Shown here piece after piece: positions 35,382 through 44,454 of a stretch of DNA of 64,000 nucleotides. The notes below the pieces were generated by a model. It made no database searches. It saw only the letters and a list, made by a program, of their open reading frames with translations, and had not been told where the DNA came from. How positions within the stretch are numbered: the first letter of the stretch is position 1; each line of letters starts with the position of its first letter. The position numbers were made by a program, and so were the translations under genes. Source of the DNA: an uncultured Schlesneria sp. (GTDB lineage Bacteria; Planctomycetota; Planctomycetia; Planctomycetales; Planctomycetaceae); contig CAIMFH010000190.1 in NCBI GenBank assembly GCA_903840265.1, positions 62,001-126,000 of the forward strand. The letters run 5' to 3'.

Positions 35382-36120
35382 CGCTCACCCTTGTCTGCGG
35401 GCGAGTGCGAGAATTGCCGGACGATCGCAACGCATCTGTCACCCAAATAGACGGCCGCAATGGCTGACCATTCGATCGCAGGGAACATAATTTCACGGCA
35501 ATCTCCGTGAAGTCCCTGGTCTGGACAAATGCGATGCAAACAGACAACGACTGGTCGATGTGACAGGCGGGTCGAGAAGAAATGGCATCCCCTCGAAGCA
35601 CACGTGAACAGAAATCTGCACCAACAAGCGGGGCTTTCCTTGTGTCATTCTCCAAAGCCAACGGCACCGACGACGAAGTCGTCTGTAGATGCTGTTTCAT
35701 GCTTGGGCGACAAGGAGACTGAGATGGCCCTGACTGGGGGTCCGCACCGGAGCGCAATGAAGCATCCACTCCGGAATTAAGCGAGCGACGCGGCGCGTCA
35801 ACGGACCCAAGAGGCTTGTTCGGCGGATCTGCTTGCGGCGCACGATGCTCCCTGGAGATGGCCGGAATCCGAGCCACTCGGGAAAAACATCGGGATCGGA
35901 CAAAGTTCACGGGGAACTCAAATTGTCCGACGTCGCCTGTCACACAGAATCGCACTCTACCTAAACCTATTGATTTGTTTCATCATGATCGCGATGGGAT
36001 ACAACCACATCGCCCCGGATGAGGCTCCGGAATCGTCTGATCTCTTCACGGCAGGAGCTGCAAAAGGATCAGACAGCCATCCATCAAAACATCTCTGCCG
36101 TCCGCGCCGGACAGTTGCTT
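35382..36120 (-). other. 739-bp non-coding region upstream of the RNase E/G gene
   Basis: No credible gene was found. A 223-codon frame here overlaps the rng start and has no recognisable domain. Two structured elements stand out: a compound hairpin at 35896-35930 (8-bp TCGGACAA/TTGTCCGA outer stem plus a 5-bp inner stem) and an 8-bp inverted repeat GTCTGATC/GATCAGAC at 36035-36074, 46 bp past the ptsI stop. It could hold the ptsI 3' end, a promoter and a structured leader of rng. Confidence 0.45.
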
Positions 36121-37872
36121 TCAATCCAACTGCATCGACTCAGGACAGAGTTTTTTCAACTCTCCCCACAGATAATTCTCAACGTCACGCGCGACTTCCA
36201 GACTGCTGGCCCGCTCCGCAATACTGACCGCGCGCTCGATCGTCAGATTACGAATCACTTCTTTCAATTCGGGGATCGCATGCGGCGTCACGCTGATCTG
36301 TCGAATGCCCAATCCCACCAACAGCGGAATGAACATTGGATCAGAACTCATTTGCCCGCAAACCGATACCGGAATGTTGTTGTTCTTGCCGGCTTCAACA
36401 ACCATGCGGATCAACCGGATAATGGAGGGATCGCCTGAGCGATACAACCCTGCCACCGCCTGATCAGCCCTGTCGACCGCCAAAGTGTACTGAATCAGAT
36501 CGTTCGTCCCAAGCGAGAAAAAGTCGACTTCACGCGCAAACTCTTCCGCCATCACGGCTGCCGCCGGGACTTCGACCATCATTCCGACGGGAATATCGCC
36601 TCGGTAAGGAACGCCCTGCTCTTCCAGATCTTCCGCGACATCACAGAGAACCATCCGAGCTTGGCGAAACTCCAGTAGCGTCGAGATCATCGGAAACATG
36701 ATTCGCAGATCGCCTAGAACGGCGGCCCGCAACACCGCTCGCACCTGGGTCTTAAAAAGCTCTAAGTGCTTTAGACTGAGCCGGATACTGCGAATACTTA
36801 GAGCCGGATTCACGCTGTCCGGATACGCAGCGCGCAATGGCCCCGGCATTTTGTCAGACCCTAGGTCCAATGTGCGAATCACGACCGGTTCACCCGGAAA
36901 CGCCTTCAAGACCTGACAATATGCTCGGTAGTGATCGTCTTCCGTTGGCTCGCGATTCGATTCCAAGTACAGGAACTCAGTCCGGTACAGACCGATTCCG
37001 CTGGCCCCCTTGTCACGAGACGGCTCGGCTTCGGTGGGGAACTCGATGTTTCCCATCAATTTGATTGGAACACCATCTTTTGTTTCGCAGGCCAGCGTGC
37101 GCAACGACTGCAGTCGACGTTCGTGACTACGAAACCGTGCTTCGGAATCTCGATATTTAACCAGCGTATCGGGATCCGGATCGATGATCACCACGCCGTG
37201 GCTACCATCGATAATGATCATTTCGGAACCGGAAACGTCGTCTAAAAATTTACCGATCCCAACGACAGCCGGCAGTTCGAGCGCCCCAGCCAGAATCGCA
37301 GTGTGACTGGTATGCCCTCCCACTTCGGTGGCAAAACCGAGGACGAACTTTCGATCGAGATTGGCTGTTTCGCTCGGAGTCAGATTGTTCGCCAGCACCA
37401 GAACTGGTGCCGTCAGATTCGACAGCTCTTCGCGTCGCTCCCCCAGTAGATTTCGAACGAGACGCTTTTCAAGGTCGACGATGTCAATCGATCGCTCGGC
37501 CAGATACTGCCCACCCAGATCCCGCATCCGCTTCGCATACAGGCGTAAGACTTGGCTAGCAGCAAATTCGGGAGAATTCTGCTGCCGAATTCGACTCTCG
37601 ATCTGCTCGATCAATTGCGGATCGCGGGCCAGTAGCAGATGGGCGGAAAAAATCGCGGCGTACTGATCACCAAGTCGCTCGCGAGCCAATTGCTCGTTCA
37701 GCTGGATTTCCTGGCAAGTCGCTTCCAGGGCCGCCCGGAACCTCGTCAGTTCCACTTCCACAACATTGACAGATATCAGCTGCTGCGGAATGCGGTAACT
37801 TTCAGCACCGAAAACCATCGCGGGCCCGATGGCCACACCTGGAGAGACGGCGATTCCGCGTTTGATCAGCAT
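36121..37872 (-). CDS. ptsI: PTS Enzyme I, phosphoenolpyruvate-protein phosphotransferase
   Basis: A 583-residue cytoplasmic enzyme that takes phosphate from phosphoenolpyruvate and passes it to HPr. The active-site histidine is H190 in GGHTSHTAILA. The PEP-binding TIM barrel shows GIGLYRTEFLYL, FSLGTNDLIQYTLAVDR and the conserved cysteine in VSVCGQMSSDP. It has the length of sugar-type Enzyme I and lacks the GAF domain of Enzyme I-Ntr. It is the last gene of the hpf-ptsN-HPr-ptsI series on the same strand. No EIIB or EIIC genes are near, so a regulatory role is likely. Confidence 0.95.
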   Translation of the reverse strand: MLIKRGIAVSPGVAIGPAMVFGAESYRIPQQLISVNVVEVELTRFRAALEATCQEIQLNEQLARERLGDQYAAIFSAHLLLARDPQLIEQIESRIRQQNSPEFAASQVLRLYAKRMRDLGGQYLAERSIDIVDLEKRLVRNLLGERREELSNLTAPVLVLANNLTPSETANLDRKFVLGFATEVGGHTSHTAILAGALELPAVVGIGKFLDDVSGSEMIIIDGSHGVVIIDPDPDTLVKYRDSEARFRSHERRLQSLRTLACETKDGVPIKLMGNIEFPTEAEPSRDKGASGIGLYRTEFLYLESNREPTEDDHYRAYCQVLKAFPGEPVVIRTLDLGSDKMPGPLRAAYPDSVNPALSIRSIRLSLKHLELFKTQVRAVLRAAVLGDLRIMFPMISTLLEFRQARMVLCDVAEDLEEQGVPYRGDIPVGMMVEVPAAAVMAEEFAREVDFFSLGTNDLIQYTLAVDRADQAVAGLYRSGDPSIIRLIRMVVEAGKNNNIPVSVCGQMSSDPMFIPLLVGLGIRQISVTPHAIPELKEVIRNLTIERAVSIAERASSLEVARDVENYLWGELKKLCPESMQLD

Positions 37873-37977
37873 GCGGCAAAGTTCGCATTCGTGACAGTAT
37901 GGTAAGAACTAGCGAAACCGATGGAACACGAAAAAGCAGATGAATGCTTGCCCAAAAAGCCATTCGCGGTCGCTGCT

Positions 37978-38268
37978 TCAGGAACGATCAAACCCTTCGA
38001 ATTCCGAGCCGATCAACGTGACCAGTTGTTCGACCGCTTCATTGGCATCGTCGCCGGTCGCATCGATTTCGAGTTCCATTCCTGGTTCGGCACCCAAGGT
38101 CAGCAAGTGCAGCAGGCTTTTCGCATCGACGCGATTGGCGCCGCGGGTCACGAACACTTGGCTACGGAACGATTGCGCTTTTCGCGCAATCAGCTCCAAG
38201 GGTCGCATATGCAAGCCCTTGGAGTTGCGAACCGTTACCATCGCTCGTTGAATACTCGCCGCCACCAT
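37978..38268 (-). CDS. HPr family phosphocarrier protein
   Basis: A 96-residue HPr. The phosphorylated histidine is H20 in SKGLHMRPLE. S51 in VDAKSLLHLLTLGA is in the position of the regulatory Ser46 used by HPr kinase in Firmicutes, although no kinase gene is seen in this window. The protein accepts phosphate from Enzyme I (encoded 105 bp downstream) and should pass it to EIIA-Ntr (encoded 40 bp upstream). Whether it is an HPr or NPr functionally is open. Confidence 0.93.
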   Translation of the reverse strand: MVAASIQRAMVTVRNSKGLHMRPLELIARKAQSFRSQVFVTRGANRVDAKSLLHLLTLGAEPGMELEIDATGDDANEAVEQLVTLIGSEFEGFDRS

Positions 38269-38308
38269 GTCACACCAATCGCGGAAAATTGCCTACCCGC
38301 TAACCAAA

Positions 38309-38779
38309 CTAGATTTCGTTGTTGTCCGCTTCTTTCAACAGGTCCCATACCGCCGCACTCGTCTTCGACTGGCGCAGGAACTTGCAGAAATTGTCATTTC
38401 GCAGATGGCGCGAGATGTTTTCCAGCCCGCGCAGGTGATCGCCGGGGCGATCTGGAGGCGAAACAAGCAGGAACATGATGTAGACCGGTTCGCCGTCCAA
38501 GCTGTCGAAGTCGACTCCATCCGAGGAAAGAGCGATGGCTGCAATCAGCTTGTCGACAGAGGGGTGCTTGGTATGAGGAACTGCGACACCGCGGCCGATC
38601 CCGGTGGAGCCCAATTCTTCCCGCTTCAGGATGGCAGCGACGATCCCGGGTTCATCGGCCGCATTAATGCTGCCAGCTTCCCGCAGACTCGCCACCATCG
38701 CTCGAATGGCATCTTCCTTGGACCCGACCTTGAGGTCAGGAATCACGGATGCCGATACAACGAAGTCGCACAACTTCAT
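38309..38779 (-). CDS. ptsN: PTS EIIA domain protein, PtsN (EIIA-Ntr)-like
   Basis: A 156-residue single EIIA (fructose/mannitol-type) domain with the phosphorylated histidine H69 in [11 protein letters not shown], then [21 protein letters not shown]. With no attached EIIB or EIIC it most resembles PtsN, which in other bacteria controls nitrogen, potassium or envelope stress responses through its phosphorylation state. GAGAGG precedes the ATG. It stands between hpf and HPr genes, the classical Ntr-PTS neighbourhood. Confidence 0.88.
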   Translation of the reverse strand: MKLCDFVVSASVIPDLKVGSKEDAIRAMVASLREAGSINAADEPGIVAAILKREELGSTGIGRGVAVPHTKHPSVDKLIAAIALSSDGVDFDSLDGEPVYIMFLLVSPPDRPGDHLRGLENISRHLRNDNFCKFLRQSKTSAAVWDLLKEADNNEI

Positions 38780-38878
38780 AAAGAACCTCTCTTTGCTCGC
38801 GCCAGTTCATGGGAGGGACGCGGCCCCTGATTTCTAGATTAAACCCAGTTCTCAGATCTTTGCACTAACCTCGGCGAA

Positions 38879-39217
38879 CTATTCGTCGCTTTCCTTTAAT
38901 GGCAAATCGCTAATTCTCGGGGCGCCCTTGTGATCCTGTATTTTTTCTTTGTACTTGCGCAACTGCTGTTCCATCTTGTGCAGTGCCAAGTCAAATGCTG
39001 TCGTCGCTTCGTTATCTGTTTCCGTCGCCACCAGATCATGGCGGTGTTCGGCATCAACTAGGATTTCGACGGTCGTCTTTCCATTCGTGAAATCAATCGT
39101 CACGGTAATCGAGGTCAGTCGATCAAAATAGGTCAGCAGCTTCTCTGCCTTCTTGGACATGTATTCCTGAGTGCTGGAACTAACGCTGCCATGTCGGCAT
39201 GTGATCGCAACTTGCAC
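38879..39217 (-). CDS. hpf: Ribosome hibernation promoting factor HPF (short type)
   Basis: A 112-residue protein that binds the 30S decoding region in stationary phase and promotes inactive ribosome dimers or protects idle ribosomes. It starts QVAITCRHG, matching the family's usual QI-ISGRH opening, and contains EYMSKKAEKLLTYFDRL and VDAEHRHDLVATE. A GTG start at 39217 is preferred because AGAGGAG lies about nine bases upstream and the alignment begins there. The longer frame to 39274 adds an unrelated stretch. It is the first gene of the PTS-Ntr-like series and lacks the C-terminal dimerisation domain of long HPF. Confidence 0.88.
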   Translation of the reverse strand: MQVAITCRHGSVSSSTQEYMSKKAEKLLTYFDRLTSITVTIDFTNGKTTVEILVDAEHRHDLVATETDNEATTAFDLALHKMEQQLRKYKEKIQDHKGAPRISDLPLKESDE

Positions 39218-39597
39218 CGAAACCTTCTCCTCTCGACTCGTTGACCCCGACCAATCATCGGTCGGCCTGAGCACTTTGACATTTCGCCCCGATTGTAGAT
39301 CCCGTTAAGGTACCGTCAATCGGCCACCACGATAGTCTAAACCTGTATCATCGCAAAAAGATACGTTCCCTTTGCAGATTTCGAGACTGTAAGTCCCGAT
39401 AGTGCAAGTCTATCATGACTTCTCGCCAATGGAAACTTGGCGAAGTCGCCAGAACCCGAAAAGCCGCGAACGCCACGGCTCCCTCAGAGGCAGCGGCAGG
39501 GCCGGTGGGATAATAGGAACCACTCAGGCGGCCAAATACATCAACATCCACCGATTTATCAGCACCCACGGCGATCAAGACTCAGCCCATGAGGCGT
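39218..39597. other. 380-bp intergenic region upstream of hpf
   Basis: No supported gene was found. A 76-codon frame at 39348-39578 has no recognisable family. It presumably contains the hpf promoter and the 3' end of the lipoprotein gene. No clear promoter hexamers were identified. Confidence 0.4.
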
Positions 39598-39954
39598 TCA
39601 GCGAAAATCGAAGTCGGATGAATTATCCGCAACTTTCGTTTCCGCGGCGAGATTCGGATCCGTCAGAGGCAACGCGGCATCCATCTTCTTCGGAGCCTGG
39701 GTGCCAGTATTCGCTTTGGCATCGCTCAAGCCCAATGCCTCAAGACGCGTCTTCGAGCTCTTATCCAAGTTAACAGCACGGTAGGCAGGGCCGTCGGATT
39801 TCGGCTTGCGTCCCTTCAATTCCAGCCCGAACCAAGGCATCTTCGAAGTACTGTCAATAGACATGCTTTTGCTCCCGACAGCACAACCGCTGGCGGCAAC
39901 AGATGCGCACAAGCCTAGGCAGACAGCGAGGCGAAGCCTCAAAAGCGATGTCAT
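39598..39954 (-). CDS. Small lipoprotein of unknown function
   Basis: A 118-residue protein with a signal peptide and lipobox (ASVAASGCAVGS). The mature part is polar and probably disordered (KSSKTRLEALGLSDAKANTG). The ATG at 39954 has GAGAAGG upstream and sits just before the signal. The longer frame is rejected. I do not recognise a family. It is divergent from the VWA lipoprotein gene. Confidence 0.6.
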   Translation of the reverse strand: MTSLLRLRLAVCLGLCASVAASGCAVGSKSMSIDSTSKMPWFGLELKGRKPKSDGPAYRAVNLDKSSKTRLEALGLSDAKANTGTQAPKKMDAALPLTDPNLAAETKVADNSSDFDFR

Positions 39955-40254
39955 CACCAGCCTTCTCCCAAATAACACAGCAGCCAGGAACACCTTCCAC
40001 GTGCTCAAACTCTGCCTGTCTTGGGGCTCATATCAGGAATTCAGCATCTGGTGAAGACCAGATTTTAGACGTTGGCGACGCCGTTACTCCGCGAAATCGC
40101 AAATCATTTCATTTGCGGAAGATCGGCGCGACGAACGGCGAAAACGACATTTCTCGGGAATATGCCGGTGTCGGCGCGCGTCATAACTATGGCGAACGTT
40201 CGCTTGCCATTCCCATTTCGCATTCCAAAGGCTCCAAATCTAAGGAAAGTCGCG
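39955..40254. other. 300-bp divergent region between two lipoprotein genes
   Basis: It should contain the promoters of both the small lipoprotein and the VWA lipoprotein. No distinct operator or promoter was recognised. The upstream in-frame extension of the VWA gene across this stretch lacks a signal peptide. Confidence 0.4.
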
Positions 40255-41850
40255 ATGCGCTCTCTCTTCGCCTTGAAGACGGAATCCATAGTTCTATTGG
40301 CCATCGCGTCATTCATTTGCGGCTGTGGTGCGGAATCGAGATCGCCAAGCGGCGAAGCACACGTAGAGGCGATGCCTCGAACTGTCGCCAACCCCACAGA
40401 CGAGCTTCCACCGACCGAGGGTACCGAAACTTACGCCCACGTGATCGAGAACGGAATCCTGCCCGTCGTTGATCATCCACTCTCGACGTTCTCGATCGAT
40501 ACGGACACTGCGTCCTACTCCAACATTCGGCGATTCCTCCTGCAGGGTCAACTTCCCCCGCCGGACGCCGTGCGGATCGAGGAATGTCTGAACTATTTCA
40601 CCTACAACTACCCTCCCCCAGACGGTGACGCACCATTTTCGATTCATGCCGAAGTTGCGGGGTGCCCCTGGAACCCCGCTCATCGTCTGGCAAAGCTCGG
40701 CATTCAAGGTCGCACGGTTTCGAGCGAACAGAGACCTGCCGCGAATCTGGTGTTTCTGTTGGATGTCTCGGGGTCGATGAATCACCCCAAGAAACTGCCG
40801 CTCCTCAAAGAGTCGATGCGACTATTGGTCGAACAGCTCGGCGAAAGCGATCACATCGCGATTGTCGTTTACGCTGGCGCCGCGGGAATGGTCCTGCCCT
40901 CAACCTCGGCCTCGCAAGCGAAAAAGATCGGCGATGCCATTGATCAGTTGCAAGCGGGTGGCTCAACGAATGGAGCGATCGGCATCACTCTGGCATACGA
41001 GATCGCTGTCGAAAACATGGTTCCGAATGGCATTAACCGCGTCATCCTCTGTACGGATGGCGACTTCAATGTCGGGATCACTGATCGCACTCAGTTGACC
41101 AGCCTCATCGAAGACAAAGCTAAATCGGGGGTCTTCCTCAGTGTCCTCGGCTTCGGCATGGGCAACATCAAGGACGACACGATGGAAGGATTGGCTGATC
41201 GAGGTAATGGGAACTACGCCTATATCGACAGCTTCAACGAAGCCAAAAAGGTCCTCGTCGATCAAGTCTCTGGCACTCTGGTCACCATTGCCAAAGATGT
41301 GAAAATCCAAGTGCACTTCAATCCCGCCCAAGTCGCGGGCTATCGCCTGATCGGCTACGACAACCGTCGCCTCGCCAATAGAGATTTCGCCGATGACACT
41401 AAGGACGCCGGCGAAATCGGCGCAGGACACAGCGTGACAGCACTCTACGAGATCGTTCCCGCAAACACTCCAGCCCCTGACGCAGAAGCAGTCACGAGCG
41501 AGCCTTCCGCCCCTCGCAATGCTGGTAGCGAACTCTTCACCGTGAAACTGCGTTACAAGCAACCGAACGATCACTCGAGCCTGGAGTCGCAATTCACAGT
41601 CAACGATCGAGGAACGTCATTCAAAGAAGCAAGCAGCGACTTCCGCTTCGCCGCCGCCGTGACACAGTTTGCGATGCTGCTCAAAAACTCTGCCCATCGC
41701 GGCCAAGCCACATTTGAGTCGACACTCGAACTGAAGGACTCAGCTCGGAACGATCCCAAAGGTTATCGAACAGAATTCTTCGAACTGGTGCGTCAGGCCC
41801 GAGGCCTTCGCAACAACTCGGCACCGCGGATCAATGTCCCGGCGGATTAG
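40255..41850 (+). CDS. VWA domain lipoprotein (YfbK-like, DUF3520)
   Basis: A 531-residue exported protein. The signal ends in a lipobox-like FICGCG. An N-terminal domain of the VWA-associated type (STFSIDTDTASYSNIRRFL) precedes a von Willebrand A domain with a complete MIDAS start (LLDVSGSM) and later CTDGDFNVG, then a C-terminal DUF3520-like domain. Family members bind metal-dependent protein partners at the cell surface. The partner is unknown. The ATG at 40255 has AAGGAAAG upstream and opens directly on the signal peptide. The 61 upstream codons are not credible. Similar proteins are abundant in planctomycetes. Confidence 0.85.
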   Translation: MRSLFALKTESIVLLAIASFICGCGAESRSPSGEAHVEAMPRTVANPTDELPPTEGTETYAHVIENGILPVVDHPLSTFSIDTDTASYSNIRRFLLQGQLPPPDAVRIEECLNYFTYNYPPPDGDAPFSIHAEVAGCPWNPAHRLAKLGIQGRTVSSEQRPAANLVFLLDVSGSMNHPKKLPLLKESMRLLVEQLGESDHIAIVVYAGAAGMVLPSTSASQAKKIGDAIDQLQAGGSTNGAIGITLAYEIAVENMVPNGINRVILCTDGDFNVGITDRTQLTSLIEDKAKSGVFLSVLGFGMGNIKDDTMEGLADRGNGNYAYIDSFNEAKKVLVDQVSGTLVTIAKDVKIQVHFNPAQVAGYRLIGYDNRRLANRDFADDTKDAGEIGAGHSVTALYEIVPANTPAPDAEAVTSEPSAPRNAGSELFTVKLRYKQPNDHSSLESQFTVNDRGTSFKEASSDFRFAAAVTQFAMLLKNSAHRGQATFESTLELKDSARNDPKGYRTEFFELVRQARGLRNNSAPRINVPAD

Positions 41851-41900
41851 GCTCAAGGGTCATCGACCAAAGCCAGCGGGCGAAATCGCAATGACGACGA

Positions 41901-42215
41901 CTAGAGCTGTGTCACTGCCTCAGTCACAGGCTGGTTGACACCGTTCTCAAACAAGTGCTGATAACCCGCGGCGTCCATGGCAGCTCGTTCGTGCTTCGAC
42001 AGCCAGATCAGGAAACCGATCATCGCACTGAAGATCGAGCCGATGGCGAACAGCATGAAGAAGATGCTGTACATGTAAGCGCGTGGCTGCGGATCATCCG
42101 ATTCCAGTGCGAACTTGCACATCGGACAGGCCCAGACCTCGGACCCGCAAGTCGTGGCCCAGACCAAAGCAGCAGTCGAGAAGCGAAGGCAACGAGCAAC
42201 CATGACAACCCTCAT
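41901..42215 (-). CDS. Small membrane protein with CPMC motif, next to DUF420
   Basis: A 104-residue protein with an N-terminal signal or anchor, a CPMC motif just after it (WACPMCKFALE), and one strong transmembrane helix (YSIFFMLFAIGSIFSAMIGF). The start codon overlaps the stop of the DUF420 gene as ATGA, which points to translational coupling and decides the start. The CxxC pair could bind copper or act in thiol chemistry. With SCO and DUF420 beside it, a role in oxidase assembly is inferred. No family was recognised. Confidence 0.65.
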   Translation of the reverse strand: MRVVMVARCLRFSTAALVWATTCGSEVWACPMCKFALESDDPQPRAYMYSIFFMLFAIGSIFSAMIGFLIWLSKHERAAMDAAGYQHLFENGVNQPVTEAVTQL

Positions 42216-42664
42216 CCAGCCGAAATCGGCCAATGGTACAGCAGGCCGTAGATGATAACGCCTGTCACAGAAACATAAACCCAAATTGGAAACGTGATCC
42301 GAGCCAATCGCCGATGCGCCACCCAATCTTGTCGCCACGCCCGCAGCAGCGTTACCAGAGCCATAAACGCAACTGGAACAGCCAGCAGGACATGGCTGAT
42401 CAGGATCGTAAAGTAGATCGGCCGAATCAGGCCCGTTCCGACAAATTTCTTGCCACTTAAACCTGTGTAATGATGCAATGCCGCATGATAAACGAGGTAG
42501 CAGATCAGAAAGACGACTGATGTCGTAAACGCGGAAATCATGGCATAGGCGTGTTGCTTCGGACGGCGGCGCTTGATCAGCACGTATCCCGTCAGCAACA
42601 GCACCGTTGCCAAAGCGTTCAGCGACGCATTCACGGCGGGAAGGATCGCGACCCAATCAGGCAT
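42212..42664 (-). CDS. DUF420 family membrane protein
   Basis: A 150-residue protein with four hydrophobic helices and conserved histidines in YHAALHHYTG and ISHVLLAVPV, matching the DUF420 family, which usually lies in cytochrome oxidase gene clusters and is linked to heme-copper oxidase assembly (the CtaM-like group). It comes after the SCO gene by 29 bp and overlaps the next gene by four bases. Its direct biochemical role is not established. Confidence 0.82.
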   Translation of the reverse strand: MPDWVAILPAVNASLNALATVLLLTGYVLIKRRRPKQHAYAMISAFTTSVVFLICYLVYHAALHHYTGLSGKKFVGTGLIRPIYFTILISHVLLAVPVAFMALVTLLRAWRQDWVAHRRLARITFPIWVYVSVTGVIIYGLLYHWPISAG

Positions 42665-42693
42665 GATTCCGTTTCAATCTGGATAGACAGGCA

Positions 42694-43506
42694 TCACTCG
42701 GCTGACTTCGACGAAGCATCAGTTTCGTTCGACAATTTCTTCGCCATCTTCTGGATCTCACGTCGCAACGCAGCGACAGCAGGCCCTTTGGTGGCATCGT
42801 ACTTCCCCTTCACGACACCCTTGTCATCGACCAGCATCATGTTGTTGGAATGGATGAATTCGAAGCCATACTGTTTCTTGTCGTCATCCAGTTCCTGAAC
42901 CGGCATCTTGAAACTGCCGTGGATCAGCCGATAGATATCGCGCTGATCGCCTCCCAGAAACATCCACTTGCTGAAGTCGGCCTTGAAGTTCTTGCCATAC
43001 TGCTTCAGTACTTCCGGAGTATCGCGCAGCGGATCGACCGTGACCGTGACCAACCGGAAGTCATAGCCTTTCAATTGATCCTGCAGTTCCCGCATCGAAC
43101 TTGTGACCCGCGGGCAGGTCGCGGCACAGTGAGTAAACACAAAGCAAACAACCCACGGCTTCCCGAGCAGGTCTGCCTTCGTCACCTTGTTGCCGTCGGT
43201 ATTAGTGAACGAGAAATCGGCGATTCCATCCTTGTCCCAAGGGGACTCAGGATTCTCGCCGGGCAGAACGACTTTCGAATTCCCGTCCTTATCTGTCGTG
43301 ATCGTAATTTGCGGCTGTGATGGCGTGTTCTCTCCCCCGGGAGCTTCAGCATCTGGCGTCGAAGTCGCGACCGGCGCAGCCGGCTTCTGTCGTGATATAC
43401 CTAAAGCGGCCAACAGCAAGATCACCCAAAACACGTTGCCGATCCAGAACGCGGGCGATTGAAAGAACGACTGCCTCTTTGGAGCCTCTGCATGGAGTTG
43501 ATTCAT
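42694..43506 (-). CDS. SCO1/SenC family copper chaperone
   Basis: A 270-residue protein with one N-terminal membrane helix, a Pro/Thr-rich linker and a thioredoxin-fold domain. The copper site is present: C127 and C131 in HCAATCP and H219 in FIHSNN. SCO proteins hold copper on the outer side of the membrane and deliver it, or reduce the cysteines, for the CuA centre of oxidase subunit II. The gene stands next to the oxidase cluster, which carries a CuA-type subunit II, consistent with that job. Confidence 0.9.
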   Translation of the reverse strand: MNQLHAEAPKRQSFFQSPAFWIGNVFWVILLLAALGISRQKPAAPVATSTPDAEAPGGENTPSQPQITITTDKDGNSKVVLPGENPESPWDKDGIADFSFTNTDGNKVTKADLLGKPWVVCFVFTHCAATCPRVTSSMRELQDQLKGYDFRLVTVTVDPLRDTPEVLKQYGKNFKADFSKWMFLGGDQRDIYRLIHGSFKMPVQELDDDKKQYGFEFIHSNNMMLVDDKGVVKGKYDATKGPAVAALRREIQKMAKKLSNETDASSKSAE

Positions 43507-43599
43507 TTCTCACCTCAATACCCATGCCGCAATCTCGCCCGAGATCACAGCATCGTTCAAACAGCCAATCTCTCGTGAATTTGGCAAGGACTCAAAACA

Positions 43600-44454
43600 C
43601 TATCTCGCATTCAAGACCGAACGCCGCCCTGTCATCCAGATCGCAATTCCGATGTACACCGCAGCCGCAGCGACCGTCACCGTTAAGCATAACCACCACG
43701 GCGGCAATGATTGAACCGCCGCCGGATTTGCTGTCATGATTCTACGCAGTCCGGCAACCCCATACGTCAGTGGATTAAGCCGAATGACCCAGGACAACCA
43801 ACCAGACTCACCCGGCGGAAAAAACGACCCCGACAGCAGCCACATCGGCATCAGAAACACGCTCATAATCGCATGAAAGCCATGCGTCGAATCCATCGGC
43901 CAGGCAATCAGATAACCGAGTGCCGTCAGCGAGAAACCAACCAGCGCCAGAAACCCGATCACCGGCAGGGCATTCTGCCAGGTCAGTCCCGTGTGTAACT
44001 CTGGAGCCAACCCGACGAAGGCCAGTGCGGGCCCAACCAACAAGAACAACATCGACTGCAACACAGCCAGGATCGTTCCTCCCAGCACTTTCCCCAGCAC
44101 CAGGCTCGCACGTGGAATCGGTGCCACCAGCACCCCCTGCAGGAATCCTTCGCGACGATCTTCAATGATCGAGATCGTCGAGAAGATCGCCGTGAACATC
44201 AGAATCATCACCGCCACACCGGGAAAGAAGTATTCCTGGTACGACATGTCGGCAGGCCCGCGGAACGATCCATTCAGCCCCGCACCAAACAAGATCCAGA
44301 ACAAGATCGGCTGGCCTAGTGCCCCAACGACGCGAGTCCGCTGTCGAAAAAAACGAGTCAACTCACGCTGCGCCAGAGTAAAAACCGGCAACCACAATCC
44401 CGGTGCTGCCGAAACGCCAGCCAGCCCCCTGGCATCACTCGCATTGGCACTCAT
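43600..44454 (-). CDS. ABC-2 type transporter permease
   Basis: A 284-residue membrane protein with six predicted helices and the ABC-2 signature region (LSGSFFPPGESGWLSWVIRLNPLTYGVAGLR). Its ATG overlaps the ATPase stop by four bases (ATGA), so the two form one transporter. The DrrB/NodJ-like family exports drugs, polysaccharides or lipids, or works in copper or heme-protein maturation (NosY). The position between the oxidase operon and SCO suggests the last, but this is inference. Confidence 0.85.
   Translation of the reverse strand: MSANASDARGLAGVSAAPGLWLPVFTLAQRELTRFFRQRTRVVGALGQPILFWILFGAGLNGSFRGPADMSYQEYFFPGVAVMILMFTAIFSTISIIEDRREGFLQGVLVAPIPRASLVLGKVLGGTILAVLQSMLFLLVGPALAFVGLAPELHTGLTWQNALPVIGFLALVGFSLTALGYLIAWPMDSTHGFHAIMSVFLMPMWLLSGSFFPPGESGWLSWVIRLNPLTYGVAGLRRIMTANPAAVQSLPPWWLCLTVTVAAAAVYIGIAIWMTGRRSVLNAR

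Noticed and set aside
33129-35450. 773-codon open frame on the plus strand
   Set aside because: It lies fully antisense to rplU and the RNase E/G gene, both with clear catalytic or family motifs. The translation has no domain and is explained by codon bias of the real genes.
35284-35955. 223-codon minus-strand frame upstream of and overlapping the RNase E/G start
   Set aside because: No signal, domain or ribosome site; high Ser/Arg composition is typical of an out-of-frame reading; it overlaps the conserved start of the RNase.
42216-42656. Upstream extension of the small CPMC membrane protein
   Set aside because: It overlaps the DUF420 gene in another frame. The ATGA overlap at 42212-42215 gives a natural start.
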